A stretch of 64,000 nucleotides of DNA from Geomonas azotofigens (GCF_018919395.1 NZ_JAHLME010000002.1:186001-250000), one strand, 5' to 3'. Shown: positions 1-10,370, counted from the stretch's first letter. Translations and numbers: made by a program. The notes: generated by a model from the sequence alone, not told the origin.

Positions 1-86
1 AGATAAAAAACTTCAAAAACCGGACGGATTCTGATAATTTCGCTGACTGTTCCGGGCACGTGAAGTGTGGGGCAATGGAGGTAGCG

Positions 87-755
87 ATGCAGGAAACACC
101 GAAGTCGAGCAGCGAGCGTCACATCGAGTCGATCATGCAGCATCTGGAGCCGGGGAGCGACCGGTACGAGGTGTTGGACAAGGCGAAGCGGTTCAAGTCC
201 TCGTGGGTGGAGTTGGGCGAGAAGCTGTTGGACGTCAGCAAGAGGGGTCGTTTTCGTGAGTGGGGTTACGGGACCTTTGAAGAGTACTGTGTGCAGGAGA
301 TACGCATCAAGCGGGGCACCGCCGAGAAGTTGACCATGGCCTACCGGTTCATGGAGAAGGAAGAGCCGCAGTTATTGGATCGGCGCGAGGAGTTGCGTCC
401 TCTTCCCGATTTCAGGTCCATAGATCTGTTGCGTCAGGCCAAGGAGGAAAAGGGTTTTTCCGCCGAAGAGTATGGCGATTTGAGGAAAAGGGTGGTGGAG
501 GATGACAAGAGTCATCCGACCGTGTTGAAGAAGTTCAAGGAAGTGGCCGCGTTGCGTGAAGAGCCCAACCCCGTGGTCCCCTTGAAGGCCGCCGTTTCGG
601 CCGCGAAGCGGTTGGACAACGCGTTGCGTCTTTTGGAGAGTGTGCCGCAGGAGTATGTGCGGCAAGTAGGAGAGTTGTTAGGTCATTTGGAGCAGGAGTT
701 GAATGCCCGCGACCTGGGAGCCGAGACCGAAGCCGGCAACCTCCGCGAGATTTAG
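87..755 (+). CDS. Conserved hypothetical protein, 222 aa
   Basis: I do not recognise a named family. The protein is soluble, highly charged and probably helical, with no signal peptide or membrane segment. The middle (about residues 35-95) reads like a small helical DNA- or protein-binding module, containing 'FREWGYGTFEEYC' and 'RIKRGTAEKLTMAYRF'. A GTG (60) and an ATG (75) lie in frame upstream, but the ATG at 87 has a GGAGG at 77-81 with 5-nt spacing, so I prefer it. The gene is followed at once by a hairpin terminator. A role is not inferable from context: the neighbours are a tandem repeat and convergent transport genes. It is probably real because codon use matches the region and the ribosome site is good. 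Confidence 0.75.
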   Translation: MQETPKSSSERHIESIMQHLEPGSDRYEVLDKAKRFKSSWVELGEKLLDVSKRGRFREWGYGTFEEYCVQEIRIKRGTAEKLTMAYRFMEKEEPQLLDRREELRPLPDFRSIDLLRQAKEEKGFSAEEYGDLRKRVVEDDKSHPTVLKKFKEVAALREEPNPVVPLKAAVSAAKRLDNALRLLESVPQEYVRQVGELLGHLEQELNARDLGAETEAGNLREI

Positions 756-758
756 CAG

Positions 759-795
759 AAAAGCTGTCCCCGGCGGCAGCCGCACAGCTGTTTTT
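759..795 (+). terminator. Rho-independent terminator of the first gene
   Basis: AGCTGT at 762-767 pairs with ACAGCT at 784-789 across a GC-rich loop that can fold further, followed by five T (791-795). It lies immediately after the stop codon at 755. Confidence 0.6.
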
Positions 796-856
796 CCGCC
801 GGTTTTATGAGTTCCCCGTCCACTTTTGTCCACTGGGTCCACCGGGTCCACGTCGT

Positions 857-1056
857 CCACCTGCGGCTGCCACGACCGGTTCTAGTGACGGCTGCGCCGG
901 GTCCAGTCCACCTGCGGCTGCCACGACCGGTCCTAGTGACGGCTGCGCCGGTCCAGTCCACCTGCGGCTGCCACGACCGGTCCTAGTGACGGCTGCGCCG
1001 GTCCAGTCCACCTGCGGTTGCCACGACCGGTCCTAATGGCGGCTGCGCCGCCCCGT
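857..1056. repeat. 50-bp tandem repeat array (four copies)
   Basis: Units begin 'CCACCTGCGGCTGCCACG' at about 857, 908, 958 and 1008, with periods of 51, 50 and 50 bp. The first three are nearly identical; the last copy is degenerate and decays into GC-rich sequence up to 1085. Each unit holds an imperfect dyad centred on ACCGGT (CACGACCGGTCCTAGTG). The array fills the gap between two convergent genes, and no start codon with a ribosome site is seen in it. It accounts for almost all of the 756-1088 gap. Confidence 0.85.
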
Positions 1057-1088
1057 CCACCCGCCGTTGCCGCCCCCGCCCCCGAGCA

Positions 1089-1847
1089 TTACCGGTAGCT
1101 ATCCCAAAACAGCTTCGCCGTCACCGCCAGCACCGAGCAGATGAACACCGGCCTGACGAACCGGGTCCCCTTGTGGATGACCAGCCTGGCGCCGACGCGT
1201 GCGCCAAACGCCTGCCCCGCCCCCATCAAGAGCCCCGCCCCGAACAGCACGTGCCCCCCGGCCACGAAGACCACCAGCGAGACGATGTTGCTCACGAAGT
1301 TGAAGAGCTTGGTGTACCCGGTCCCCTTGCGCATGTCGAAGCCGAGCCCGAGCATGATGGCGATCACCCAGAAGGAGCCGGTTCCCGGACCGAGGAAGCC
1401 GTCGTAGAAGCCGAGCCCGAGCCCCGCCACCGCGTAGAAGAGCCTGCGCGGCAGACGCGGATGCACCTCCTCGGCGCCGAGTTTCGGGGTGAATACGGTG
1501 TAGCAGAGAATGGCGAGCAGCAGAAACGGGATGCACTTCTTCAGAAAGCCCGGGTCGATCTGCTGCACCGTGTAGGAGCCGAGGATGGCGCCGACGGTGG
1601 TCCAGATGACACCGGGGAGCGCGTCGCGCAGGTTGACCGTGCCGGCCTTGACGAAGTGCGCCATGGCGCTGCACGACCCGAAACTGGCCTGGAGCTTGTT
1701 GGTGCCCAGCGCCGCCTGGGGCGGCAGCCCGAGGCCGAGCAGGACCGGGATAGTGATGAGGCCGCCACCGCCGGCGATGGCGTCGATGCAACCGGCAACT
1801 GCGCCGGTAAGGAACAGGACGGGAAAAAGAACCGGTGAAATCTCCAT
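1089..1847 (-). CDS. TauE/SafE family sulfite/sulfonate exporter
   Basis: This 252-aa polytopic inner-membrane protein has about eight hydrophobic segments and the internal two-fold repeat typical of TauE/SafE (DUF81) permeases. The first half carries 'GCIDAIAGGGGLITIP' then 'LGTNKLQASFGS'; the second carries 'GFYDGFLGPGTGSF' then 'GYTKLFNFVSNI'. These glycine-rich signatures and the length are normal for the family, which moves sulfite, sulfoacetate or other small sulfonated or organic anions; the substrate cannot be read from the sequence. Its start lies only 3 bp after the stop of the upstream 724-residue gene on the same strand, so the two are probably co-transcribed. Confidence 0.85.
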   Translation of the reverse strand: MEISPVLFPVLFLTGAVAGCIDAIAGGGGLITIPVLLGLGLPPQAALGTNKLQASFGSCSAMAHFVKAGTVNLRDALPGVIWTTVGAILGSYTVQQIDPGFLKKCIPFLLLAILCYTVFTPKLGAEEVHPRLPRRLFYAVAGLGLGFYDGFLGPGTGSFWVIAIMLGLGFDMRKGTGYTKLFNFVSNIVSLVVFVAGGHVLFGAGLLMGAGQAFGARVGARLVIHKGTRFVRPVFICSVLAVTAKLFWDSYR

Positions 1848-1850
1848 AAA

Positions 1851-4025
1851 CTAACTGCCACTCCCCTGCCTGCTGTTGTCGTTGCGTTTGCGGTACGCCG
1901 TGTAACTTTGTCGTGCTATGGATACTGCCAATGGAATCTCCTTCAATGCTATGGTCGGGTCGGCTACCGCCCGCGCCACGTGATACATGTGCCGCCAGGG
2001 TATGGGGGCTTCCCCTCCTGCCGCCTTGAGCCAGAGCGCTTCCAGCACCAGCCGCTCCAGGAGGACCGGACGCTGCTGTTCCAGGACCTGGTCGCACACC
2101 CGCTCCAGGGCCAGCGCGCCCCTGACCGCCCCGTTGCCGCCGCAGGCGGCCTCGATGACGCGCTCCACCGCGCTCCCCTCCACCTTCCAGCTTCCGAACA
2201 GGGCGCGGTAACGGTGCCACTGGCCCGATTCCTCCATGGCCAGGAGCTCGGGGCTCGGCTCGTCCGGGGACGTCCCTTCGCCCGCCAACTCCTCGCCCAA
2301 CTGCCGTAACAGCTCCTCCGGCTCGGGGCGGCACCCCTTCCAGTGGTCGCGCCCGAGCAGCTCGGCTGCCCGTACCAGCCAGTGCCCGGGGACCCTCCCC
2401 GCCTCGGTCTCCGCCGCGATGGCCATCCCCAGGCGCAGGTCGAGGTACTCCCCGGTGGAGTGCAGGCAGCAGCGCTGGCTGCGGGCGTCCCGGATGAAGT
2501 CCTCGCGGTCCCTGCGGGTCTCCAGCCGGATCACGGTGCAGTCCACGATCCCGCGTCCCTGCCGCAGCGCGAAGGTGCAGCCGGCATAGGCGGCCTGGTC
2601 GGCGACGATGACGTGGAAGACCTGCCCCCCCGAGCCGTCCAGGCAGCTGGCGTACACGATCTCCTCGCTGGCGGGCTCCAGGTGGGCGCACGGGACGCGG
2701 GCCCTGCGGGCGTTGTTGATGGTCTGGTCCACGATGCCGCGGGTCGGCTCGGGAAACCAGTTGCGCGCCATGATCAGGCGGCGCAGCGTGTCCGGCGTCA
2801 GCGTCGCCCCCGCCACCGAGACCAGCATGCGCGCCACCTCGCGGGAAAGCTCCGGGTCGGCGTTGAAGATGAGCAGCGCGGCGATCTCGCGCGGAAACGG
2901 TGCGTCGGCGGTCAAAAGTTCCCAGGTCAGCCCCGGGCGCAGTTCCGGGTCGCTCACCGCGAACAGTTCCAGCATCTCCTGGGCGCCGGCGAACGGGCAG
3001 GACACCCCGGCCGAGGCGAAATGCCTCAGCACGCCGGCGAGGAACTCCTCCCCCGAGGCGGCCCTCAGGTCGACGCGCGGCACCGCCTCCCCCTCCCCCG
3101 GCGCGCAGATCGCCCGCAACTCCGGGATCAGGTTCAAGCGCCCGCGAGCCAGGATGTCGGTCACCATGAGACGCAGCTCCATGCTGCTTCGTTCCCGGTA
3201 CACGCGCAGCGCGAGGGCGCTTTGCAGCCTTTGCATCTGCTGCCGCGCTCCCGCGCGCCCCCCGGCCGTCTCCACCTGGTAGAACTCCAGGGCGAGGGTG
3301 AGGATCCTGAGCGCGGCCGAGAGGCGGTCGTGGTCGACCGGCTCCGCACGCCCAAGCGCCGCGAGCAGCGCCGCCAGTTCCTCGACGGCCAGCGGATCGG
3401 CCAGCAGGTGGCGGTGCAGTTCGTCCTGCAGGCTCAATAGGATGGAGATTGGGGCGCTCACCCCGGCCCGCGCGTAGAGATCCACGAGGCGCGCCATCCC
3501 GGAAGGCTCGACCGTTGCGGTGCGAGGAGGGCGCGGGCAGCAGGAAGCGGCGCCGTGCCGGACCGATTCGTTCAGCATGGCTTCCAGGTCGGGAGCGGGC
3601 ATGGCGCGGTAAAAGAGGTCGCCGGGAAGCGGAAAGGCCCTGCCGTGATAGGGGGTGCCGTCGATCAGTTCACGCACCTCGCCGTAGCGCCGGTACATCT
3701 GCGCCACCCAGTCCGGGCGGGAGTTCAGGGTGTGCACGCAGAAATCGAGGAGTTCGGGGGCGTAGGGGACCTGGTAGCCGGAGCCGTCCAGGTAGGGGCC
3801 GGAAAAGGGACCGTCGCCGTCAAAGCCCAGACAGATCATCGCCTTTTGCCGCTGCTTCTGGTCCAGCACCAGGAAGGTGACCCGGCGGCAGTCGCAGCCG
3901 GGGCTGGTGCAGTAGCACTCGATGAAGGCGTAGCTCCCCTTGGGGATCCGTCCGCTCTGCGAGAGCAGTTCCAGGGTCATGGTGGCCCCGGCCGCATCGG
4001 GAAAGATCTGGTGGTACGGCTTCAT
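1851..4025 (-). CDS. Large hypothetical protein with N-terminal Cys cluster, 724 aa
   Basis: I do not recognise a described family. No signal peptide or membrane segment is evident. Near the N terminus is a compact cysteine motif (C37, C39, C44, C46, within 'CYCTSPGCDC') that could bind a metal. The central part (about 200-420) is helical and leucine-rich. The part from about residue 440 contains further cysteines ('CTFALRQGRGIVDC', 'RSQRCC'). The ATG at 4025 has a GAGGAG ribosome site. A terminator hairpin separates it from gmhB upstream, so it heads its own transcript with the TauE gene. The region has strong GC bias and long opposite-strand frames, but this frame is the coherent one. Confidence 0.7.
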   Translation of the reverse strand: MKPYHQIFPDAAGATMTLELLSQSGRIPKGSYAFIECYCTSPGCDCRRVTFLVLDQKQRQKAMICLGFDGDGPFSGPYLDGSGYQVPYAPELLDFCVHTLNSRPDWVAQMYRRYGEVRELIDGTPYHGRAFPLPGDLFYRAMPAPDLEAMLNESVRHGAASCCPRPPRTATVEPSGMARLVDLYARAGVSAPISILLSLQDELHRHLLADPLAVEELAALLAALGRAEPVDHDRLSAALRILTLALEFYQVETAGGRAGARQQMQRLQSALALRVYRERSSMELRLMVTDILARGRLNLIPELRAICAPGEGEAVPRVDLRAASGEEFLAGVLRHFASAGVSCPFAGAQEMLELFAVSDPELRPGLTWELLTADAPFPREIAALLIFNADPELSREVARMLVSVAGATLTPDTLRRLIMARNWFPEPTRGIVDQTINNARRARVPCAHLEPASEEIVYASCLDGSGGQVFHVIVADQAAYAGCTFALRQGRGIVDCTVIRLETRRDREDFIRDARSQRCCLHSTGEYLDLRLGMAIAAETEAGRVPGHWLVRAAELLGRDHWKGCRPEPEELLRQLGEELAGEGTSPDEPSPELLAMEESGQWHRYRALFGSWKVEGSAVERVIEAACGGNGAVRGALALERVCDQVLEQQRPVLLERLVLEALWLKAAGGEAPIPWRHMYHVARAVADPTIALKEIPLAVSIARQSYTAYRKRNDNSRQGSGS

Positions 4026-4039
4026 GCCCGCTCCTCGTG

Positions 4040-4083
4040 AAAAAGGCCGCTCCCGCCGGTACGGGGACCGGTCGGTAGCGGCC
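4040..4083 (-). terminator. Terminator after gmhB
   Basis: Read on the minus strand, GGCCGCT (4083-4077) and AGCGGCC (4051-4045) form a long imperfect stem with inner CCGGT/ACCGG pairing, followed by a run of five T (4044-4040). It ends the mreB-glycosyltransferase-gmhA-gmhB transcription unit. Confidence 0.65.
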
Positions 4084-4121
4084 GCTGAAAGAAGGCCGTT
4101 CGTCCCTTCCGCGGCGCCGGT

Positions 4122-4706
4122 TCAGCGCCTCTTGCGCTTCCCCTTCCCCTCGGCGGCGAAAATCGCCTCCACGGCGGCCTGCAGGTCGTCGTAGGCGCGG
4201 ACCCCGGCGGGGAGCCTCGCGGCGTCGGCCGCGCCGTAGCCGGTGCGCACCATGAGCGAGACGCAGCCGGCGTTGATGCCCGCCTCGATGTCGCCCAGCT
4301 TGTCGCCGATCATGTAGGAGCGGGACAGGTCGATGTCCAGGTCCTCCGCCGCCTGCTCCAGCATCCCCGGCTGGGGCTTGCGGCAGGTGCACTCCACACG
4401 GTAGTCGCCGACGCCGTGCTCGGGGTGGTGCGGACAGAAGTAGCAGGCGTCGATGGTGATGCCGAAATCGCCCAGCTCCTCGTGCATGCGGTCGTGGATC
4501 GCCTGCAGCGCCGCCTCGTCGTAGAGGCCGCGGCCGATGCCGGACTGGTTGGTCACCACCACCAGGAGAAAACCGGCGTCTTTCAACCGCTGCAGGGCGT
4601 AGGGGACCCCGGGGATGAGCCGGAACTCCTCGACCCTGCACAGGTACTGCACTTCTTCGTTGATGGTTCCGTCCCTGTCGAGGAAAACCGCGCGCCGCTT
4701 GCCCAT
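4122..4706 (-). CDS. gmhB: D-glycero-D-manno-heptose-1,7-bisphosphate 7-phosphatase
   Basis: A HAD-superfamily phosphatase of 194 aa, the normal GmhB size. Motif I is 'FLDRDGT' with catalytic D10 and D12, 'VTNQSG' is motif II, and 'MIGDKLGDIEAG' supplies the acidic motif IV. The zinc-binding loop expected of GmhB/HisB-N is present as 'CYFCPHHPEHG' followed by 'CTCRKP'. The enzyme removes the 7-phosphate of heptose bisphosphate in the cytoplasm during ADP-heptose synthesis for the LPS inner core. It lies 42 bp downstream of gmhA, which catalyses the first step of the same pathway. HisB-N histidinol phosphatase is the main alternative, but the gmhA neighbour favours GmhB. Confidence 0.9.
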   Translation of the reverse strand: MGKRRAVFLDRDGTINEEVQYLCRVEEFRLIPGVPYALQRLKDAGFLLVVVTNQSGIGRGLYDEAALQAIHDRMHEELGDFGITIDACYFCPHHPEHGVGDYRVECTCRKPQPGMLEQAAEDLDIDLSRSYMIGDKLGDIEAGINAGCVSLMVRTGYGAADAARLPAGVRAYDDLQAAVEAIFAAEGKGKRKRR

Positions 4707-4748
4707 GATACCCCTGGCCTTTCCCGCTGCCCTAGTCCCGCCGCACCG

Positions 4749-5321
4749 TCATGAGAAAAGTTCCCGCTCCACCAGGTCGCACAGGATGTGGATCATGGTG
4801 ATGTGCCCCTCCTGGATCCTGGGCGTATCGTGGCTCGGCACCACGAGGGAGAGCTCCGCGACGTTCCTGATGCTCCCGCCGTCCCTGCCCAGAAGGGCCA
4901 GGGTGCGGCAGCCGATCCTCTGCCCCGCCTCCAGCGCCAGCTGCACGTTGGCCGAGTTGCCGCTGGTGGAGATCCCGACCAGCACGTCGCCGGGATTGGC
5001 GTGCGCCTCGACCTGGCGGGAGAAGATCCGGTCGAAACCGTAGTCGTTGCCCACCGCGGTCAGTATCGAGGTGTCGGTGCTGAGCGCCAGCGCCGGGAGC
5101 GCGCGCCGCTCGAGCTTGAAGCGCCCCACGATCTCGGCCGCGAAATGCTGCGCGTCCGCCGCGGAGCCGCCGTTACCGAAGACCAGCAGCTTCCTGCCGT
5201 CGCGAAGCGCCGTGGCCAAAAGCGAAACGGCGCTCTCCAGGGACGGACAGAGGTCCCTTTCGAGCGCCGCTATGACCTGGGCGTGGGCCTGGAGCTGCGC
5301 CTTGATCTCTTCTTTCATCAA
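4749..5321 (-). CDS. gmhA: Sedoheptulose-7-phosphate isomerase
   Basis: A SIS-domain isomerase of 190 aa that converts sedoheptulose 7-phosphate to D-glycero-D-manno-heptose 7-phosphate, the entry step to ADP-heptose. The phosphosugar-binding motif '[16 protein letters not shown]' is intact near residues 48-63, '[11 protein letters not shown]' forms the second SIS loop, and the C-terminal '[15 protein letters not shown]' carries the conserved active-site histidine region. Length and order match GmhA rather than DnaA-initiator-associating DiaA, a close paralogue. The gene sits between a GT2 glycosyltransferase and gmhB on the same strand with short gaps, consistent with an LPS-core operon. Confidence 0.92.
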   Translation of the reverse strand: MMKEEIKAQLQAHAQVIAALERDLCPSLESAVSLLATALRDGRKLLVFGNGGSAADAQHFAAEIVGRFKLERRALPALALSTDTSILTAVGNDYGFDRIFSRQVEAHANPGDVLVGISTSGNSANVQLALEAGQRIGCRTLALLGRDGGSIRNVAELSLVVPSHDTPRIQEGHITMIHILCDLVERELFS

Positions 5322-5355
5322 CCCTCCGCGTGCCGCGGGGACGCCACGGCCATAC

Positions 5356-6369
5356 TTAGTGAGCGCGCCCCTGGATGCGCTCGGCGAGCTCGGAGAACGA
5401 GAGGTAGCGCTCGCTCCAGGGGAAGGGAAGCCCGTCCACCGCCGTGACCGGCAGGGTACCGGGATGCTGGGCGATCAGCTTCTCGTAGAGGCGGCGCTTC
5501 ATGCCGTCCCAGGAGAGGCGGGGCAGCGGCACCAGCTTCACGTTCTCGTGCAGGCAGCTAAGGCCCGACTGCCGGGCCGCCTGGCTCAGCGCGTGGGGGA
5601 GCAGCACGGTGTAGCTGTCGCCGTGACGAGCCCCCTGGACCAGCCATTCCAGTTTCTGGCGCAGGAGGTCCAGTTCGACCCCCTTGGGGACATGCAGGAG
5701 GTAACTCCCCCCCTCGCCCCAGCGGTCGCGGAACGCGGTCATGCTCCGCTGCAGGGTCTCCCGGCGCCTCAGTTCCGATCCCAGCGGCACCTCCTCCTGG
5801 TGGCTCACCGCCGGCCCCGGCACCAGCCAGGTGAAGTACCCCTTGGCGCAGGCGCGCCGGGTGAAGTCCTTGAGGCACCAGGCCCCGCCGTCCAGGTGTT
5901 CGTCGAAGCCGCCGGTCTCAAGGTACAGCTCGCGACGGACCACCATGGCGGCGAAGGAGCCGCTGGCGACCTCGCACGGCCCCTCGCACGGCTCGCCCGG
6001 GTCGAGGCAGGGAAGCAGGATACCCGCATCCGGGTGCCCCTCGGCGAACTGCAGCAGCGGGTCGAGCCAGCGGGCGGTGACTATGCTGGTGTTGCGCAAA
6101 AGGGCCAGAAACGGGGCCGTTGAGCTCTCGAAACCGCGGTTGGCGGCGCGCACGAACCCGATGTTGCTGTCGTCGCGCATCAAAAGCGCGCGCTCGTCCA
6201 GCCCGTCCGCGAACTCCTGCAACATCCTCTCGGTGTCGCGATCGGAGCCGTAATCAACGATGATGAGGCGGGCGTTCGGGGTGTGGTTGATCAGGTTGAC
6301 CAGGCAGTTTCGAGTCTCATCGGGCCGGTTCCAAACGGGTATGATGACGTCTATGACAGCGTCGGTCAT
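5356..6369 (-). CDS. GT-A fold family 2 glycosyltransferase (divergent)
   Basis: The 337-residue protein opens with the GT2 nucleotide-sugar signature '[18 protein letters not shown]', followed by '[10 protein letters not shown]'. The '[15 protein letters not shown]' segment is typical of rhamnosyl-type GT2 enzymes. At the usual metal-binding position ('LNND' in relatives) this protein reads '[13 protein letters not shown]', so the expected aspartate is missing. The rest of the fold is kept, including '[12 protein letters not shown]'. No membrane segment is seen, so it acts in the cytoplasm. It lies between mreB and gmhA, suggesting LPS or surface-glycan assembly. Whether it is catalytically active, uses another metal ligand, or is degenerate cannot be told here. 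Confidence 0.8.
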   Translation of the reverse strand: MTDAVIDVIIPVWNRPDETRNCLVNLINHTPNARLIIVDYGSDRDTERMLQEFADGLDERALLMRDDSNIGFVRAANRGFESSTAPFLALLRNTSIVTARWLDPLLQFAEGHPDAGILLPCLDPGEPCEGPCEVASGSFAAMVVRRELYLETGGFDEHLDGGAWCLKDFTRRACAKGYFTWLVPGPAVSHQEEVPLGSELRRRETLQRSMTAFRDRWGEGGSYLLHVPKGVELDLLRQKLEWLVQGARHGDSYTVLLPHALSQAARQSGLSCLHENVKLVPLPRLSWDGMKRRLYEKLIAQHPGTLPVTAVDGLPFPWSERYLSFSELAERIQGRAH

Positions 6370-6411
6370 GGGAATCCCTCGGACAGAAACGGCGGATGTG
6401 AGAACAGGAAA

Positions 6412-7584
<1,173 letters not shown>

Positions 7585-7697
7585 TCAGTATACTGCTTCA
7601 TTCTACCGTTGCTTTTGCGATTAAAGTATATTATCATTCGCAACTCTTGATTATGAATTAGACTCAATTCTTATGAGCGCAAAGGAGCCGAACCGGA

Positions 7698-9275
7698 ATG
7701 CTAGGCGTAATGAGGAAGTACAAGCAGTCCATTGTCATCAAAGTCGTATTCATCGTCATCGTTCTCTCTTTCATAGGGACCATCTTCCTGGTCTGGGGCA
7801 AGGGCGGCAGTGACGGGCGGGGTGGCAAGAGCTATGCGGCGACGGTCAACGGCACCAAGATATCCCTGGAGGAATTCCAGAAGAGCTACTACCGCACCCG
7901 CGGCCTCTACGAGCAGATCTACGGCCGTACCCTCACCCCTGAGCTCGAGAAGCAGATGGGGATCAAGAAACTGACCATCGACACCCTGATCGACAACGTC
8001 CTCATCCTGGACGAGTCCAAGAAGATGGGGATCAAGGTCAAGAAGGACGAGGTCGCCGCCGAGATCGCCAAGGTCCCGGCCTTCCAGAAAAACGGCGCCT
8101 TCGACTTCGGTGTCTACCAGCAGACCCTGAAGGCCAACCGCATCACCCCCAAGGACTTCGAGGAGTCCCAGGAGCAGGAGATGGTGCTGCAGAAGACCCG
8201 CAACAAGATCAAAGGGTCCGCCACGGTGACCGACGCCGAGGTCAAGGAAGCCTACAAGAAGCAAAACGACAAGGTGAACCTCGCCTACGTCTCCTTCTCC
8301 CCCGCCGACGTCAAGGGGAGCATCAAGCTGACCGACCAGGAGCTCACCAGCTACCTGCAGGACCACCAGAACGAGTTCAAGACCCCCGAGCAGGTCTCCG
8401 TCGCCTACACCGTGGTCAACCCGGCCCAGGCCGCGGGCAACGTGAGCGTCACCCCGGAAGAGGTGCAGACCTACTACCAGAAGAACATCGACCGCTACCA
8501 GGGCAAAGGGGGCATCCTTCCCTTCGCGGAGGTGAAGGACAAGGCCACCGCCGACGCCCAGAAGCAGAAGGCGGCCAAGGAAGCCTACGAGAAGGCCGCC
8601 GCCGCGGTCAACAAGTTCAAGACCAGCGGCGACCTCGACGGGGCCGCCGCCTCCCTGGGGGGCAAGGTCGAGAAGACTCCGCTTTTCACCGCCAAGGCGC
8701 CGGTGGCGTCGCTTGCCGGCGAGAGCGAGGTGGTCGCGCGCGCCTTCGCCCTGAAGCAGGGTGAACTGGGCGGCCCGGTCGAGACCGCTAAAGGGATCTA
8801 CCTGATCAAGGTGCTGGACAAAAAGGCTGCCGCCGTGCCGCCGCTGGCCCAGATCAAGGGCGCGGTCGAGGCCAAGGCGGTCGAAGTCAAGGCTGCCGAC
8901 CTGGCCAAGAAGAAGGCCGAGGAAGCGCTCGGGCAGCTCGCCAAGGGCGGCGCCGCCAAGGAGACCGGCAGCTTCGGCTACGCCCCCACCGGCGCCGTGC
9001 CGACCATCGGCACCTCCCCGGAACTGATGGAGGCCGCCTTCACCCTGAACACCCCCAACCAGGCCGCCAAGCAGCCCTTCAAGGTGGGTGACCGCTGGTA
9101 CGCCGTGGCGCTCAAGTCCCGCACCGAGGCGCCGCTTACCGGCCTTGCCAAGGACTCCGGCACCATCAAGGCCGCCCTGCTCCCCAAGAAGCAGCAGGAG
9201 GCCCTGGACAAGTGGGTCAAGGAACTGCGCGCCAAGGCGAAGATCGACATCAACCCGCTGGTGATCCAGGACTAA
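7698..9275 (+). CDS. PpiD/SurA-type membrane-anchored peptidyl-prolyl isomerase/chaperone
   Basis: A 525-aa inner-membrane protein with one N-terminal anchor (about residues 13-34) and the rest in the periplasm. After the anchor comes a SurA-N-like helical domain (about 45-200, 'ATVNGTKISLEEFQKSYYR'), then a lysine/alanine-rich parvulin-like region (about 240-390) ending in 'GELGGPVETAKGIYLIKVLD', and a C-terminal helical part. This is the PpiD arrangement: chaperoning of newly translocated envelope proteins. The parvulin domain is divergent, so isomerase activity is uncertain. An AGGAG precedes the ATG. It is divergent from mreB and upstream of purC. Confidence 0.85.
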   Translation: MLGVMRKYKQSIVIKVVFIVIVLSFIGTIFLVWGKGGSDGRGGKSYAATVNGTKISLEEFQKSYYRTRGLYEQIYGRTLTPELEKQMGIKKLTIDTLIDNVLILDESKKMGIKVKKDEVAAEIAKVPAFQKNGAFDFGVYQQTLKANRITPKDFEESQEQEMVLQKTRNKIKGSATVTDAEVKEAYKKQNDKVNLAYVSFSPADVKGSIKLTDQELTSYLQDHQNEFKTPEQVSVAYTVVNPAQAAGNVSVTPEEVQTYYQKNIDRYQGKGGILPFAEVKDKATADAQKQKAAKEAYEKAAAAVNKFKTSGDLDGAAASLGGKVEKTPLFTAKAPVASLAGESEVVARAFALKQGELGGPVETAKGIYLIKVLDKKAAAVPPLAQIKGAVEAKAVEVKAADLAKKKAEEALGQLAKGGAAKETGSFGYAPTGAVPTIGTSPELMEAAFTLNTPNQAAKQPFKVGDRWYAVALKSRTEAPLTGLAKDSGTIKAALLPKKQQEALDKWVKELRAKAKIDINPLVIQD

Positions 9276-9385
9276 CACCGGCAGCAGGGAAGGAAACACA
9301 GCTTACAAGTGCGAGGTGGAGGGTGCAGGTGCACTCTTCACCTTTAACTTTTCACGCTCACGGCGAATAAAAGGAGAATGCACCA

Positions 9386-10276
9386 ATGACAACACCGGTA
9401 CTCAACACTGACTTCCCCGGCCTCAAACTTGCCGCACGCGGGAAGGTGCGCGACATCTACGACCTCGGAGAGACGCTGCTCATCGTCACCACCGACAGGA
9501 TCTCCGCCTTCGACGTCATCATGAACGAGGGAATTCCCAACAAGGGGTACGTCCTGACCCAGATCTCCGCCTACTGGTTTCGCCAAATGGAAGACATCAT
9601 CAAGAACCACATCATCTCCACCGATGTGGCCGATTTCCCCGCTGAGTGCCAGCCCTACGCGGACGTCCTGGCCGGCCGTTCCATGTGGGTGAAGAAGGCC
9701 CAGCCGCTGGCCGCCGAGTGCATCGTGCGCGGCTACATCTCCGGCTCCGGCTGGAAGGACTACCAGCAGACCGGCGCCATCTGCGGCATCAAGCTCCCCG
9801 AGGGTCTCAAGGAAAGCGACCGCCTGCCCCAGCCGATCTTCACCCCCTCCACCAAGGCCGAGCTCGGCACCCACGACGAGAACATCTCCTTCGAGCAGAT
9901 GTGCGAGATCTGCGGCAAGGAGATCTCCGAGAAGGTGCGCGAGGTGACGCTGAAGATCTACGAGAAGGCGCGCGACCTGGCCGACCAGAAAGGGATCATC
10001 ATCGCCGACACCAAGTTCGAGTATGGCATCCACGACGGCGAGCTGATCATCATCGACGAGTGCATGACCCCGGACTCCAGCCGCTTCTGGCCCAAGGAGA
10101 GCTACCAGCCGGGCGGCCCGCAGCCCTCCTTCGACAAGCAGTTCCTGCGTGACTACCTGGAGACCCTGGACTGGGGCAAGACCGCTCCGGCGCCGCCCCT
10201 TCCGGAAGAGATCGTCAGGAAAACCGGCGAGAAGTACATGGAAGCGCTGGTGAAGCTGACCGGCAAGGGGATTTAA
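9386..10276 (+). CDS. purC: Phosphoribosylaminoimidazole-succinocarboxamide synthase
   Basis: Catalyses ATP-dependent joining of CAIR and aspartate in purine biosynthesis, in the cytoplasm. At 296 aa it belongs to the longer, yeast-like PurC type. Diagnostic stretches are '[20 protein letters not shown]', '[17 protein letters not shown]', '[11 protein letters not shown]' and '[16 protein letters not shown]'. An AAAAGGAG ribosome site lies upstream of the ATG. It is followed by a strong terminator, so it is probably the last gene of its transcript. No purine-riboswitch-like structure was apparent in the 110-bp gap before it. Confidence 0.96.
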   Translation: MTTPVLNTDFPGLKLAARGKVRDIYDLGETLLIVTTDRISAFDVIMNEGIPNKGYVLTQISAYWFRQMEDIIKNHIISTDVADFPAECQPYADVLAGRSMWVKKAQPLAAECIVRGYISGSGWKDYQQTGAICGIKLPEGLKESDRLPQPIFTPSTKAELGTHDENISFEQMCEICGKEISEKVREVTLKIYEKARDLADQKGIIIADTKFEYGIHDGELIIIDECMTPDSSRFWPKESYQPGGPQPSFDKQFLRDYLETLDWGKTAPAPPLPEEIVRKTGEKYMEALVKLTGKGI

Positions 10277-10305
10277 GGCAGGCTAAGACAAAGACTAAGA
10301 CAAAG

Positions 10306-10342
10306 AAAGGCCCCGCACCGATCACGATGCGGGGCCTTTTTC
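10306..10342 (+). terminator. Rho-independent terminator of purC
   Basis: The 12-bp arm starting AAAGGCCCCGCA at 10306 pairs with TGCGGGGCCTTT from 10328, with a 10-nt loop and a T run. Confidence 0.85.
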
Positions 10343-10370
10343 TTGCGAACGTTGCCGCTCGCCCGACGCC

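Noticed and set aside
7701-9299. 532-codon frame antisense to the PpiD-like gene
   Set aside because: Low-complexity Gly/Leu/Val composition typical of antisense reading in GC-rich genes; no ribosome site. The frames at 27942-29147, 30823-31719 and 53404-55053 were rejected likewise.
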